Origin: a virus
Reading direction: 5' to 3' (one strand)
Length of the DNA: 21,464 bases
IMG/VR virus record: IMGVR_UViG_3300037845_000113
Location: 1 to 21,464 of that record
Shown here: piece by piece, positions 7,186-14,151 of the stretch
Layout: each line of letters begins with the position of its first letter
How positions within the stretch are numbered: position 1 is the stretch's first letter
Position numbers and translations under genes: made by a program
Notes under the pieces: generated by a model
Seen by the model: only the letters and a program-made list of their open reading frames with translations
Told to the model about the DNA's origin: nothing
The model's database searches: none

Positions 7186-7794
7186 TCAGTAGGGCGGAAA
7201 GAAGATCGGCGGCGGGGTCCGCAGCTCCGGTCGATCGACCTGCTGCGTTGCCGCTGGCTGGGACTGCGGAGCAAGACGAGTTGCACCGGTGCCGGCGACC
7301 ACGTTCATCTCATCCATTGGATAGCCGCGGATTTGATTATTGAGTTCGATCCGCATCTTGGCGTCCGGCTCCAGCAGCCAGCCATACGGGGCGTATCTTT
7401 CGTTGGCTTTTGGAAATATCCCCGTACCGTAGCCATCCGTCACGACATACAAGTCATTTCCGTCCCTCACGATCGAACGAAAGACATTTCCTGGATGGAG
7501 AAGATGGCCGGGCTCGGTGGTGTTCACGATGGTCAATCGATCCGGATCGACGTGTTGGCGGACGGGGCCTATGCCCGGAATATCGACAATCCCGCCATCG
7601 ACGCTGGCCGCGCTTTGGAACGGAGTGGCGTGGCGAGACAACGACTCGAATGCCTGCTCGGGCGTGACGCCACCGGCCACGCTGCCGATCCACGTCTTGG
7701 CAGAGTAGTGGTGCGGGCCAGTCGGCAGCGTTACTTCCGTCCCGCCGGAAAAAGGCGGCACTCTGCGAACAGGCGATTGCGTGACGGTGTCCAA
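7186..7794 (-). CDS. Toxin-like or virion-associated protein of unknown function (202 aa)
   Basis: A 202-residue protein that starts at a TTG with GGGGAG upstream. The middle third (about 66-145) is a dense conserved-looking block: VDGGIVDIPGIGPVRQHVD, DRLTIVNTTEPGHLLHPGNV, RSIVRDGNDLYVVTDGYGTG, APYGWLLEPD. The PGHLLHPG...GYGTG pattern reminds me of C-terminal domains of proteobacterial polymorphic toxins, from memory and without a search. The tail is proline- and glutamine-rich and ends PPPIFFPPY. No signal peptide or membrane segment is seen. It lies after a terminator, so it needs read-through or its own promoter, which I could not find. Confidence 0.6.
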   Translation of the reverse strand: MDTVTQSPVRRVPPFSGGTEVTLPTGPHHYSAKTWIGSVAGGVTPEQAFESLSRHATPFQSAASVDGGIVDIPGIGPVRQHVDPDRLTIVNTTEPGHLLHPGNVFRSIVRDGNDLYVVTDGYGTGIFPKANERYAPYGWLLEPDAKMRIELNNQIRGYPMDEMNVVAGTGATRLAPQSQPAATQQVDRPELRTPPPIFFPPY

Positions 7795-7863
7795 GGCGGA
7801 CTCCCCTTGTGATCTGATTGCGATGTTGGGTGCTCTCTGCGCGAGTGACCGCAGGTGAAAAAC

Positions 7864-7883
7864 GGCGCGCTACGGAGCGCGCC
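7864..7883 (-). terminator. Terminator after the SOS-boxed membrane gene
   Basis: A perfect 8-bp stem (GGCGCGCT / AGCGCGCC) with a 4-nt loop is followed on the minus strand by GTTTTTC. It lies about 70 nt after the stop of the small membrane gene and before the 202-residue gene, closing the former as a separate transcription unit. Confidence 0.75.
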
Positions 7884-7955
7884 TGAAAAGGCGGCTACAA
7901 CCGGCGACGATCAGGATGGGCAGAACATTCGTGACCGCAAAACTCGAACCAACGA

Positions 7956-8297
7956 CTAGGTCGTCGCCAAAGCCCGGGCGAATTTCGCCTGGCCGGTGGC
8001 CAAGACCGAAAACGCAGCCCAGGCAACCAGAAACAGGACATTAGCGACGAGCAAAAACAAAGCGAAATGGACGGCGTCCGAAACTCTCAGTCGCAGCAAA
8101 TCAAACGCCGGCATCAGTATCGCGGCGAAAACCAAACAAGCGAAATGAAACACTGAAAACAATATCGCATATGTGATGTAAAACAGAGGCGAGATCATGC
8201 CGAACGAGGCAATGATGCCGACCGCGGCAAGGGCAATCGCCTTGATCAAGATGTCAAGGAAGTAAGTCGCTATCCATTGCAGCGGACCAAAACCCAT
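7956..8297 (-). CDS. Small multi-pass membrane protein with its own SOS-type promoter and terminator
   Basis: A 113-residue protein made almost entirely of hydrophobic segments: LDILIKAIALAAVGIIASFG, FYITYAILFSVFHFACLVFA and VHFALFLLVANVLFLVAWAA, with short basic links and an FARALATT end. Three or four membrane passes are likely. ATG 8297 is preferred to the adjoining TTG 8300. The gene looks like a moron: it has its own promoter (8335-8363) with a GTTC-N7-GTTC box and its own terminator (7864-7883). The promoter places it under likely SOS control, which suggests a holin, membrane-damaging peptide or superinfection-exclusion role, all inference. It is less GC-rich than its neighbours. Confidence 0.72.
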   Translation of the reverse strand: MGFGPLQWIATYFLDILIKAIALAAVGIIASFGMISPLFYITYAILFSVFHFACLVFAAILMPAFDLLRLRVSDAVHFALFLLVANVLFLVAWAAFSVLATGQAKFARALATT

Positions 8298-8334
8298 CAA
8301 CTGGCTCGCATAAACCGAAAACCCTCGGGTTTAT

Positions 8335-8363
8335 AGATTGGAACAAAAAGAGAACATTGTCAA
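8335..8363 (-). promoter_or_regulatory. SOS-type promoter 1 (LexA-box GTTC-N7-GTTC between -35 and -10)
   Basis: Minus strand: TTGACA at 8363-8358, a 17-nt spacer holding GTTC-TCTTTTT-GTTC (8355-8341), then CAATCT at 8340-8335. An alternative -10 lies a few bases on (TATAAA, 22-nt spacing). GTTC-N7-GTTC is the established LexA operator of alphaproteobacteria. The start codon of the membrane gene is 37 nt past the -10. Confidence 0.75.
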
Positions 8364-8394
8364 TGCCCGTTCCAGATGCATTTCCCTCGGCTAC

Positions 8395-9603
8395 TCAAGA
8401 CCTGCCGGATGTGCGCGCGCGATAAAGCGCAACCGCGTCCTTGATGTCGCCCGAGGCAGAAAGCCGCGAGCTCAATGTTCTCAGATCCGAGCGCTCGCGT
8501 TCAGCGCGCGTGACGGCCGTTCCCGGCCGCTGCACCGGAGGCACCTTTCTGGCGACGGCCGCGTCCTTCGCCTTCATCATCAGGCGATATTTGCCGGCGT
8601 CGTACATCATGCGTTGAAATATTGCATTTCGCATGAGCGGCTCGGTGTTGAACAAATGATTGAGTTCCGCAGGTTCGATTCCGCTTGCTTTGGCGGAGGC
8701 CATGATCTCGGCGACGACCGCCTGTTGCGTTGCTTTGGGCTCGTCCACCAACATGTCCTCGAGCCGCGCGTCCTCGGAGCGCGCGAACCGCTGGAAGTTC
8801 TGACGCGCAAGTTCGGCCTGCCGACGACCCTCCTGCTCCTGCCGCGCAAGCAACTGGTCCGAAGAGGCAATGAGCGACTTGACCTGGACGAATCTGGCCG
8901 GGTCCTGTCGGGACATCAATTCGAGCGCACCGGGCAGGTTCTCGGGCGCAATCGCAGCGAGTTCGGGAAACTGACTGAGAAAGCTTATCTGTGCGATCTG
9001 TGTCGCTGCCAGCAATCCATCGCGATAGCTCTGCCTCGCTTTCTCCACTTCACCAATTCGTTCCTCGATCGCCTGCAGCACCTGCGGGTGCTGCAACGCT
9101 TTTGCGAGCTCGGGGTCGAGTTTCGGCGAAGACGGATCAGTGCCGGCTTCGGCGGAGTTTCCGGACTTGCTGGCCTCGTCCACCGGCTCGCCGGACGCTT
9201 CGCCTTCTTCCGGCAACTCAAATCCATAGAAGTCAGCCGCATCCGGGTCGTTCGCCGCCGCCTGGGCGCGCAACGCATCGACTCGCTCGGCAAGCGATTT
9301 TGAACTCTCGTTTTCGGCCACAACTCTTTCCGCCGCCACGACATCGGCATAATCACGCGCGGCGCGCGCCAGCGTTATCGCTTCATGCTGCGGTGCCGGT
9401 TCACCGCTTCCGTCGAGGTACCCTCTCACAACAACGGGATCCGACTCGGTGGAATGCCGCTCGGCCGCCTCGCGAAGTGAGGTGCTGTCGCTGCCTATCT
9501 CCTGTTCCTCCCGCTCTTTGTGAGAGCCCGGCATCGCCGCGTAGCCCGCATTGGCAAGATCAAAGGCGGCGCCGGTTAGCGCAAGATCGGCATTGCTCGT
9601 CAT
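8395..9603 (-). CDS. Large acidic phage virion or scaffold-like protein (402 aa)
   Basis: A 402-residue protein. Residues 1-170 are acidic and low in complexity (ELPEEGEASGEPVDEASKSG). Residues 170-330 are charged helix with coiled-coil character (IEERIGEVEKARQSYRDGLL, ARQEQEGRRQAELARQNFQR). The C-terminus is basic (RTLSSRLSASGDIKDAVALY...ARTSGRS). The KDAVALYRAR ending is typical of a protein I have seen next to tail-fibre-domain genes in Bradyrhizobium prophages, usually left as hypothetical. It may be an ejected internal protein or a scaffold. TTGGAGC precedes the ATG. It lies downstream of the tail-fibre-domain gene and the 27-codon remnant. Confidence 0.8.
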   Translation of the reverse strand: MTSNADLALTGAAFDLANAGYAAMPGSHKEREEQEIGSDSTSLREAAERHSTESDPVVVRGYLDGSGEPAPQHEAITLARAARDYADVVAAERVVAENESSKSLAERVDALRAQAAANDPDAADFYGFELPEEGEASGEPVDEASKSGNSAEAGTDPSSPKLDPELAKALQHPQVLQAIEERIGEVEKARQSYRDGLLAATQIAQISFLSQFPELAAIAPENLPGALELMSRQDPARFVQVKSLIASSDQLLARQEQEGRRQAELARQNFQRFARSEDARLEDMLVDEPKATQQAVVAEIMASAKASGIEPAELNHLFNTEPLMRNAIFQRMMYDAGKYRLMMKAKDAAVARKVPPVQRPGTAVTRAERERSDLRTLSSRLSASGDIKDAVALYRARTSGRS

Positions 9604-9676
9604 TTAAAGCTCCAATGGCGCAGGCTCGTCGCGACACAGCGCGGGTCAACGCGGCACTTGCTGAAATGGGTGTCGT

Positions 9677-9760
9677 CTAATCCGGAGAAGGCAAGTAGCT
9701 TCGCAACCCTCCGTCGGGTTCGAATGATTGCGGATCCCGATAACTATCGAACGGGGCCAT
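9677..9760 (-). CDS. 27-codon ORF, remnant of the GG-L-LGRL module
   Basis: The product is 27 residues: MAPFDSYRDPQSFEPDGGLR then SYLPSPD. The start overlaps the stop of the upstream gene as TGATG and has GAGGAGG in the right place, so it is probably translated. The sequence matches the beginning of the module in the larger proteins nearby (a short NPYNDP or SYRDP element, then GGL), but the LGRL part is lost and a stop follows. I read it as a truncated leftover of an accessory gene once inserted here. It may also be a genuine micropeptide. Confidence 0.5.
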   Translation of the reverse strand: MAPFDSYRDPQSFEPDGGLRSYLPSPD

Positions 9761-10869
9761 CAAGCCTCCTCGTGGAGCTCTCGGGAAACCTCGGTTGCGG
9801 CCCGATAATCCACGGCCTTGTAGCCGTTGATCTCAACGACCGCGCCAGGTGTCCGTCGTTCAACATCCTGCGCCATCAGTCCGATGTGATACGCGGGGGC
9901 TCCCTTGTAGCGATAGCGATAGACCGGCGTTCCGTCGAACAGGGCGCCGACAACAGCCACGTCTTCCTTCAGTCGGCGATCAGAAAACTTTGCCAAGCCC
10001 ATCAGGCCGCTTCCGCCCTTGTCGGAAGTCGAACCGAGCAAATTGCCGATCCCGCTGGCGATCGTGGCGAATTGCTGAGCCCCCGACATTTGCTGCGTGC
10101 CGGTGGAGGTACCGCTGCTCTGTGTACCGAGGCCAGCAATCGGCGCGCCGATCTGCGCCAGCAGGCCGAGCGCCTGGACCGGAATGCCGCGGCGCTGCGC
10201 TTCTTCCGCCAGCGTGGCATTGGCGCCGTAATTCTGCGCGTCAATCGCGGATTGCGCGGCGGATACGCCCTGCCCCTGATTGGCGAGGTAATTCTGTTGA
10301 AAGCCGGCAAGCGTGTTGGCCGTAGTGTTGCCGGCGCCATAAAGCGAATTCGCCGCGCCGAGCTGGTTGGCGACATCCTGGTTGTATTGCGCAGCGATCA
10401 CTGGCGCCTCGCCTTGCGCGATGCCACGAGCAAGCGCCTGTTGATTTGCTCCGCTGAAGTCGCGGCCTGCCGCCGCGAACTGACCATTCACCTGGTTGGT
10501 GACATCGCTCTGGATTTGCGCAAGCTGCGCAGCGAGCGCCGGATTGTTTCCGATCATGCTGCCATTGGCATAGGGCGTCAGCTGGCTCTGATAATTCACA
10601 AGGTTGCTCTGCACATTCGGCGACTGCGCATTGGCGGCACCACCGCCGAGCAGCGACTGGGCATAGCTGCCGATCTGGCCGGCATAGGGATTGCCCTGCG
10701 CCGCACTGGCCTGCAGCGCGTTAAGTGCGCCGGTTTCCGCCGACGTCAGGCCGGTATTGTCCAGGTTAGTGCCGATCTGACCGAGAATATTTTGCAGCAT
10801 CGGCTGCGCGGCCGCCCATGGCGCGGTCTGCGATTGCTGGGTTTGCGTGGTTGTGGATTGTCCGCCCAT
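9760..10869 (-). CDS. Tail-fibre-domain virion protein with C-terminal S74 (endosialidase-type) chaperone
   Basis: A 369-residue protein. Residues 1-290 are rich in Q, N, A, G and S (AAAQPMLQNILGQIGTNLDN, QSQLTPYANGSMIGNNPALA), low in charge and probably elongated. Residues 296-357 match the intramolecular chaperone/peptidase S74 domain: SDRRLKEDVAVVG, GTPVYRYRYKG, HIGLMAQDVE and the closing VDYRAA. In the endosialidase prototype a Ser and a Lys five residues on carry out self-cleavage; S296 and K301 keep that spacing, so cleavage after F295 is expected. The chaperone is short (about 74 residues) and lacks the usual helical tail. GAGGACC precedes the ATG. Confidence 0.88.
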   Translation of the reverse strand: MGGQSTTTQTQQSQTAPWAAAQPMLQNILGQIGTNLDNTGLTSAETGALNALQASAAQGNPYAGQIGSYAQSLLGGGAANAQSPNVQSNLVNYQSQLTPYANGSMIGNNPALAAQLAQIQSDVTNQVNGQFAAAGRDFSGANQQALARGIAQGEAPVIAAQYNQDVANQLGAANSLYGAGNTTANTLAGFQQNYLANQGQGVSAAQSAIDAQNYGANATLAEEAQRRGIPVQALGLLAQIGAPIAGLGTQSSGTSTGTQQMSGAQQFATIASGIGNLLGSTSDKGGSGLMGLAKFSDRRLKEDVAVVGALFDGTPVYRYRYKGAPAYHIGLMAQDVERRTPGAVVEINGYKAVDYRAATEVSRELHEEA

Positions 10870-11109
10870 AAAGGTCCTCGTTCAATTGAAAATTGGTGGT
10901 TGAAGCACGCGCCGGCAGGCGCCGGGGCTCGCAGCGGTCGTCAGCAAATACACGTGAGCTAGAACCGGAATCTGCAACGGATCCCTTGCAGCCATGTCGG
11001 CCTAGCGCCAAATTCCCTCCCGTACCCGAGCTTGGCGAGCCCCTCTGCAAGACGCGTCGTCTGATTCATCAAGAGCGGTGCACCACGCGTGCGAGACGAG
11101 ACAGCAACC
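10870..11109. other. Non-coding strip between divergent gene starts
   Basis: It separates the minus-strand tail-fibre-domain gene from the only plus-strand gene of the prophage. It holds GC-rich short repeats (GCGCCGGCAGGCGCCGG near 10908-10924) and no convincing promoter pair or SOS-type box. A 36-codon minus-strand ORF (10959-11069) has no ribosome site and is not called. Confidence 0.4.
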
Positions 11110-11448
11110 ATGGGCGACAAATCTCTGAGGCCGCTCGCATCTTCGCAACGGCCCACCCCGCTAACATCTCGGACGGCGCAAATCGTCAAGAGAACGATCA
11201 TCGCCCTGTGGGTATTTTGCGCCTTGGTGATCCCCTGTTTTTTCCCGCTTATCTCGCCCGAACCTCAGAGTTGGTGGAAAACAACCGGAATAATTCTCTT
11301 CGGACTGAGCTGGTGCGTGCCAATTTGCGCTCTCTTTATTATCCTTCTCAATGAGAATCCTCAGCAGCCCCCGCAAGCGAAATGGACCAAATTCGTCGTT
11401 CTTGGAGTGCTGCTTTCGTGGTGGAGCAACCGGCATGACGCTTCATGA
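11110..11448 (+). CDS. Small membrane protein, the only plus-strand gene in the prophage
   Basis: A 112-residue protein (119 if the GTG at 11089 is used). A basic soluble start (MGDKSLRPLASSQRPTPLTS) is followed by hydrophobic segments TIIALWVFCALVIPCFFPLI and TGIILFGLSWCVPICALFII, then a proline/glutamine loop and a last short hydrophobic stretch (FVVLGVLLSWW). It runs against all its neighbours and ends 25 bp from the end of the 391-residue gene. No family is recognised. An isolated, opposite-strand membrane gene at the end of an accessory block is typical of a moron or an immunity-type gene. No strong ribosome site is seen, so I am not certain. Confidence 0.55.
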   Translation: MGDKSLRPLASSQRPTPLTSRTAQIVKRTIIALWVFCALVIPCFFPLISPEPQSWWKTTGIILFGLSWCVPICALFIILLNENPQQPPQAKWTKFVVLGVLLSWWSNRHDAS

Positions 11449-11473
11449 GGGTCCGAGAGGAACTCTCCCACCC

Positions 11474-12649
11474 CTATTGAGAAGTTTGTCCGCCGAGGAT
11501 TCGTCTCGCGCCCTCCAGCACGGCCGGGCCATAAGGAAGACTGCGGCGAAGGACGGGCCATGCTTTCCGCAACCACTGTCCGGCGGGACTGTCGGGAAAA
11601 GCGTTCTCGACAGCTTGGACGGCCGTACCAGGCAGCACAGCGTCGGTCATCAACCTTGTTCCCAGATTGCGGAACGCCGCGCTCGCGCCGCCGCGGGCCG
11701 CGCCCTGGCCGATCGCCAATGCGCCTTGGCCTAAAACGAGAGGAGCCATTTCCCCGATGGTTTCCGCATAGCGGCCGCTCGTGCTTGTGGGCTGATGAAA
11801 CTTTCCAGTGATTCTCTCTTCAATGAATCTCCTGATGCTCTCCGGAGTCGCGGCCGCATTAATATTCGGTGGCGACGGAGACGGTTTTGGCGGGCCGCTG
11901 ACCGCATTGAACGCGGCATCGATGCCTTTGTTAACAGCGTGATGCGCCCAGTCCAATGCCTGGAAAGGTGTACCTACCAGCCCAATCGTGCCGTTAATCA
12001 CGCCGGTACCAGCCGACTTCGCGATGTCAATCGGGTCGGGCGGGGGCGCCGCCATACGAGAGAGGTTGATCACACCGCGTGTCAGTCGCGACGCGGCAGC
12101 CTCTCTCGCGTGCTGCGCCTGGTCGGCTTCGTATTGCGCTTGCATCTGCTGGGCCGATGCGGGCGGCGGCGGAGCGGTACCAGTTCCGGCATTGGGCTGA
12201 TAACGGTTTTGCTCCGCTTGCAATGTAAGCAGTCTGCCGAGCAACCCGCCTGCCGCGCTGCCATAGCTGTCCGGCTCGTATGCAGGCGCGTTGTTTGGAG
12301 CATCGTTGGAGTTGGCACCCGGTCGAACATTGGCTTGCTGAGTCATCGCGGACAACATGCCGAGTAAACCTCCAGCAGCCGCATCGTCCGCCTTCGTCGA
12401 AAGAGCTTTCGTTACAAGGAATGGACTATAGGCCGGGTCGTTATAGGGATTGTGCTCGGGAGGATCGACTTCATGCAATCGGGGCGGATCACCAAACGGA
12501 TTCGCTGGATTCGAAGGGCCAATAATGGATGGATTGTCAGTCCACTCAGATAGAGTACGTCTCAATCGGTCGGGTATACCCGCTCCCATGATCGCAAAAT
12601 TAGGTCGCTGATGGAGTTCCTCACTGGAAAAGGCCATGTGTTTTCTCAT
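11474..12649 (-). CDS. Accessory protein with two GG-L-LG(R/M)L modules, toxin-carrier-like
   Basis: A 391-residue protein. Residues 1-80 are variable and proline-rich (ANPFGDPPRLHEVDPPEHNP). The module occurs twice: AAAGGLLGMLSAMTQQ (91-105) and SAAGGLLGRLLTLQAEQNRY (131-150). It continues with a helix that starts AQQMQAQYEADQAQHAREAA, then AGTGVINGTIGLVGTPFQAL (213-232), and GRYAETIGEMAPLVLGQGAL (292-311) before an alanine/glycine-rich end. The GRYAETIGE pattern resembles pre-toxin regions of phage-borne polymorphic toxins (family knowledge, no search). No toxin domain is visible at the C-terminus, so it may be truncated. The start could be ATG 12649 or 12637. A 6-bp hairpin (12663-12678) lies just upstream. 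Confidence 0.7.
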   Translation of the reverse strand: MRKHMAFSSEELHQRPNFAIMGAGIPDRLRRTLSEWTDNPSIIGPSNPANPFGDPPRLHEVDPPEHNPYNDPAYSPFLVTKALSTKADDAAAGGLLGMLSAMTQQANVRPGANSNDAPNNAPAYEPDSYGSAAGGLLGRLLTLQAEQNRYQPNAGTGTAPPPPASAQQMQAQYEADQAQHAREAAASRLTRGVINLSRMAAPPPDPIDIAKSAGTGVINGTIGLVGTPFQALDWAHHAVNKGIDAAFNAVSGPPKPSPSPPNINAAATPESIRRFIEERITGKFHQPTSTSGRYAETIGEMAPLVLGQGALAIGQGAARGGASAAFRNLGTRLMTDAVLPGTAVQAVENAFPDSPAGQWLRKAWPVLRRSLPYGPAVLEGARRILGGQTSQ

Positions 12650-12764
12650 CTTGAGCCAAACCGAGCGTGCGTACGCTCCAAACCTTGACGAAGCTTGCTG
12701 AGGTGCCTTACGTGGGCGCTACCGAGATACGTCGGCCGAATACGTCTCTTTGCTCCGGAGACTG

Positions 12765-13574
12765 CTACGGATCACGGATCACTGGGTGGTAAAAAGATAT
12801 CCGTGCCGCGATCGCATCAACCTCGTCTTGGGTTTGCGGGTATGCCTCGTAAACGATCCTTGTTTTGATTGTGCCGGCATTGTGCCTTGGGTTCCAGGTC
12901 CAGTAAGTGTCCCGAACCGAACCGGTCCCTTCAAACTTTCTCCGCAAAATATTTCTGACGAAGATGCTCTGGGGAGGCCATTCGGCCAACGGATCAGCGC
13001 CTCTCGCTGCGTAGAACTCGCGGCGGACGTCCTCGAATATCTTGTACCCTTCTAGATACTCACGAGGCGCGTCGGAGCATGGTGCAATCTCCAAACGCTT
13101 GGGTCCTCCATCTTTTGCCACCGCAAGTGACGGACACCAGGGCGGTTCAATCGAGTAGCCCCATGCGACAATGGAGTTCGCCAATACAAAAGTCTGCTCT
13201 GACGCAAAAAGGAGAAAGTCGGCGCAAGCCAACAAGCAATAATCGTAGATGACGACCGTTGCGTGCCGGTCTCGAATTAATTCGGCGAGATCGATGCCAG
13301 TGAGGATGTCACCTCCGGGACTTCGAACGACAAACAGGCCGCTATCCTCGAGAGATTTGACCGCTGAGTAATCCTGTCGAGGGGCTAGCCTCCCATCAAA
13401 ACACAAGACCCGTTTGTCCGGCGAAAGCGCCATCGGCCGCGCCACATCGCCGCGACAGTAATCAGCAGCACGGGTGTATTCGCTGAAGGCCGGTTGCTGG
13501 GCGCGAACAGCGACCAACGAGGAAAGAAGCAGCGCGGCGGCCGTCCCAATCAAGATACGAAGGAGAATCGTCAT
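12765..13574 (-). CDS. Secreted ClpP/crotonase-like pseudo-protease
   Basis: A 269-residue protein starting at ATG 13574, which has GGAG upstream; the 23-codon in-frame extension lies on the promoter and is rejected. A signal peptide is clear: MTILLRILIGTAAALLLSSL ending AVRA-QQ. The body matches periplasmic ClpP-fold proteins: LFVVRSPGGDILTGIDLAEL (80-99), ATVVIYDYCLLACADFLLFA (105-124), NSIVAWGYS (133-141). In active relatives the pattern is C-x-S-A-C and VAWH; here L115 stands where Ser is expected and G139 where His is expected. It is likely exported but not catalytic. Cysteines at 40, 58, 113, 117, 147 and 166 could form disulfides. The gene has its own SOS-type promoter. Confidence 0.75.
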   Translation of the reverse strand: MTILLRILIGTAAALLLSSLVAVRAQQPAFSEYTRAADYCRGDVARPMALSPDKRVLCFDGRLAPRQDYSAVKSLEDSGLFVVRSPGGDILTGIDLAELIRDRHATVVIYDYCLLACADFLLFASEQTFVLANSIVAWGYSIEPPWCPSLAVAKDGGPKRLEIAPCSDAPREYLEGYKIFEDVRREFYAARGADPLAEWPPQSIFVRNILRRKFEGTGSVRDTYWTWNPRHNAGTIKTRIVYEAYPQTQDEVDAIAARISFYHPVIRDP

Positions 13575-13614
13575 GCTTACTCCGCGCGACTTTCTGAAAG
13601 CCGTACGTTTGCGG

Positions 13615-13643
13615 AGAATAGAACAAAACAAGAACTTCGTCAA
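13615..13643 (-). promoter_or_regulatory. SOS-type promoter 2 (LexA-box GTTC-N7-GTTC between -35 and -10)
   Basis: Minus strand: TTGACG at 13643-13638, a 17-nt spacer holding GTTC-TTGTTTT-GTTC (13635-13621), then TATTCT at 13620-13615. The spacing is ideal for a sigma-70-type promoter, and the operator sits where LexA would block polymerase. The secreted-protein start codon is 40 nt past the -10. Confidence 0.82.
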
Positions 13644-13717
13644 TCTGCAGATCGCGTGATCGTCCGAACCGAGGCACGACCTCAGGCGCGACTGACGTGG
13701 GTGACTGGCTCAAATGT

Positions 13718-14053
13718 TCAAAAGATTTGCATCATACAGACATCTTCGTAGCCGGGCGCGATCAGGAATCGCCAGCCCGGAGCCAAGCCCAGGTATTTCA
13801 GGATTTCTGGACAGCGCTCATGTAAATGAATTGCATGCAGCGGAACAAAGAAATCGGGTGCGTCAGAAAGGTTTCGCCCGACCAAATGTACCATCCCGCC
13901 GTTTCTCCCTCGGGTGGGTGACGTAGCCGTTGATGGGAAGACGTCGTGGATCAAAATCTCTGCTAATTCAATTTTCAGAGAGTGGTCGCACACGAGAAAC
14001 TGCGCGCCGATATTCCCGCAAACGTCCTGTTGCAGGTCAGACAGAGCAGTCAT
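13718..14053 (-). CDS. Immunity-like protein (111 aa)
   Basis: A 111-residue soluble protein. The C-terminal part (HLHERCPEILKYLGLAPGWR then FLIAPGYEDV) matches a pattern I associate with small proteins near proteobacterial toxin loci (Imm33/DUF2185-like, GWRFL). In those the end usually reads YEDVW plus about ten more residues; here it is YEDVCMMQIF and stops, so it may be slightly truncated. It follows the TPR gene by 98 nt on the same strand and probably shares its transcript. No clear ribosome site precedes the ATG. Immunity function is inference from context. Confidence 0.6.
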   Translation of the reverse strand: MTALSDLQQDVCGNIGAQFLVCDHSLKIELAEILIHDVFPSTATSPTRGRNGGMVHLVGRNLSDAPDFFVPLHAIHLHERCPEILKYLGLAPGWRFLIAPGYEDVCMMQIF

Positions 14054-14151
14054 TGCTTGTGCACATCAAGGTTCAGCAACTGACGCGTTTTTCAAGAAAT
14101 GGCCGCAGTAGATCGGCCGAGGAAACATCGACCGAGCCGAGAGTGCAGTGA

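Noticed and set aside
9658-10962. Plus-strand open frame of 434 codons over the tail-fibre-domain gene
   Set aside because: The minus-strand frame has an S74 domain and a proper ribosome site; the plus frame is arginine-rich shadow sequence.
10959-11069. Minus-strand 36-codon ORF (MNQTTRLAEGLAKLGYGREF...)
   Set aside because: No ribosome site, no recognised similarity, and it lies in a strip between divergent genes; not enough to call.
13575-13643. In-frame N-terminal extension of the secreted pseudo-protease (MTKFLFCSILRKRTAFRKSR...)
   Set aside because: It would start on the -35 box and would bury the signal peptide; ATG 13574 has GGAG and begins a typical signal sequence.
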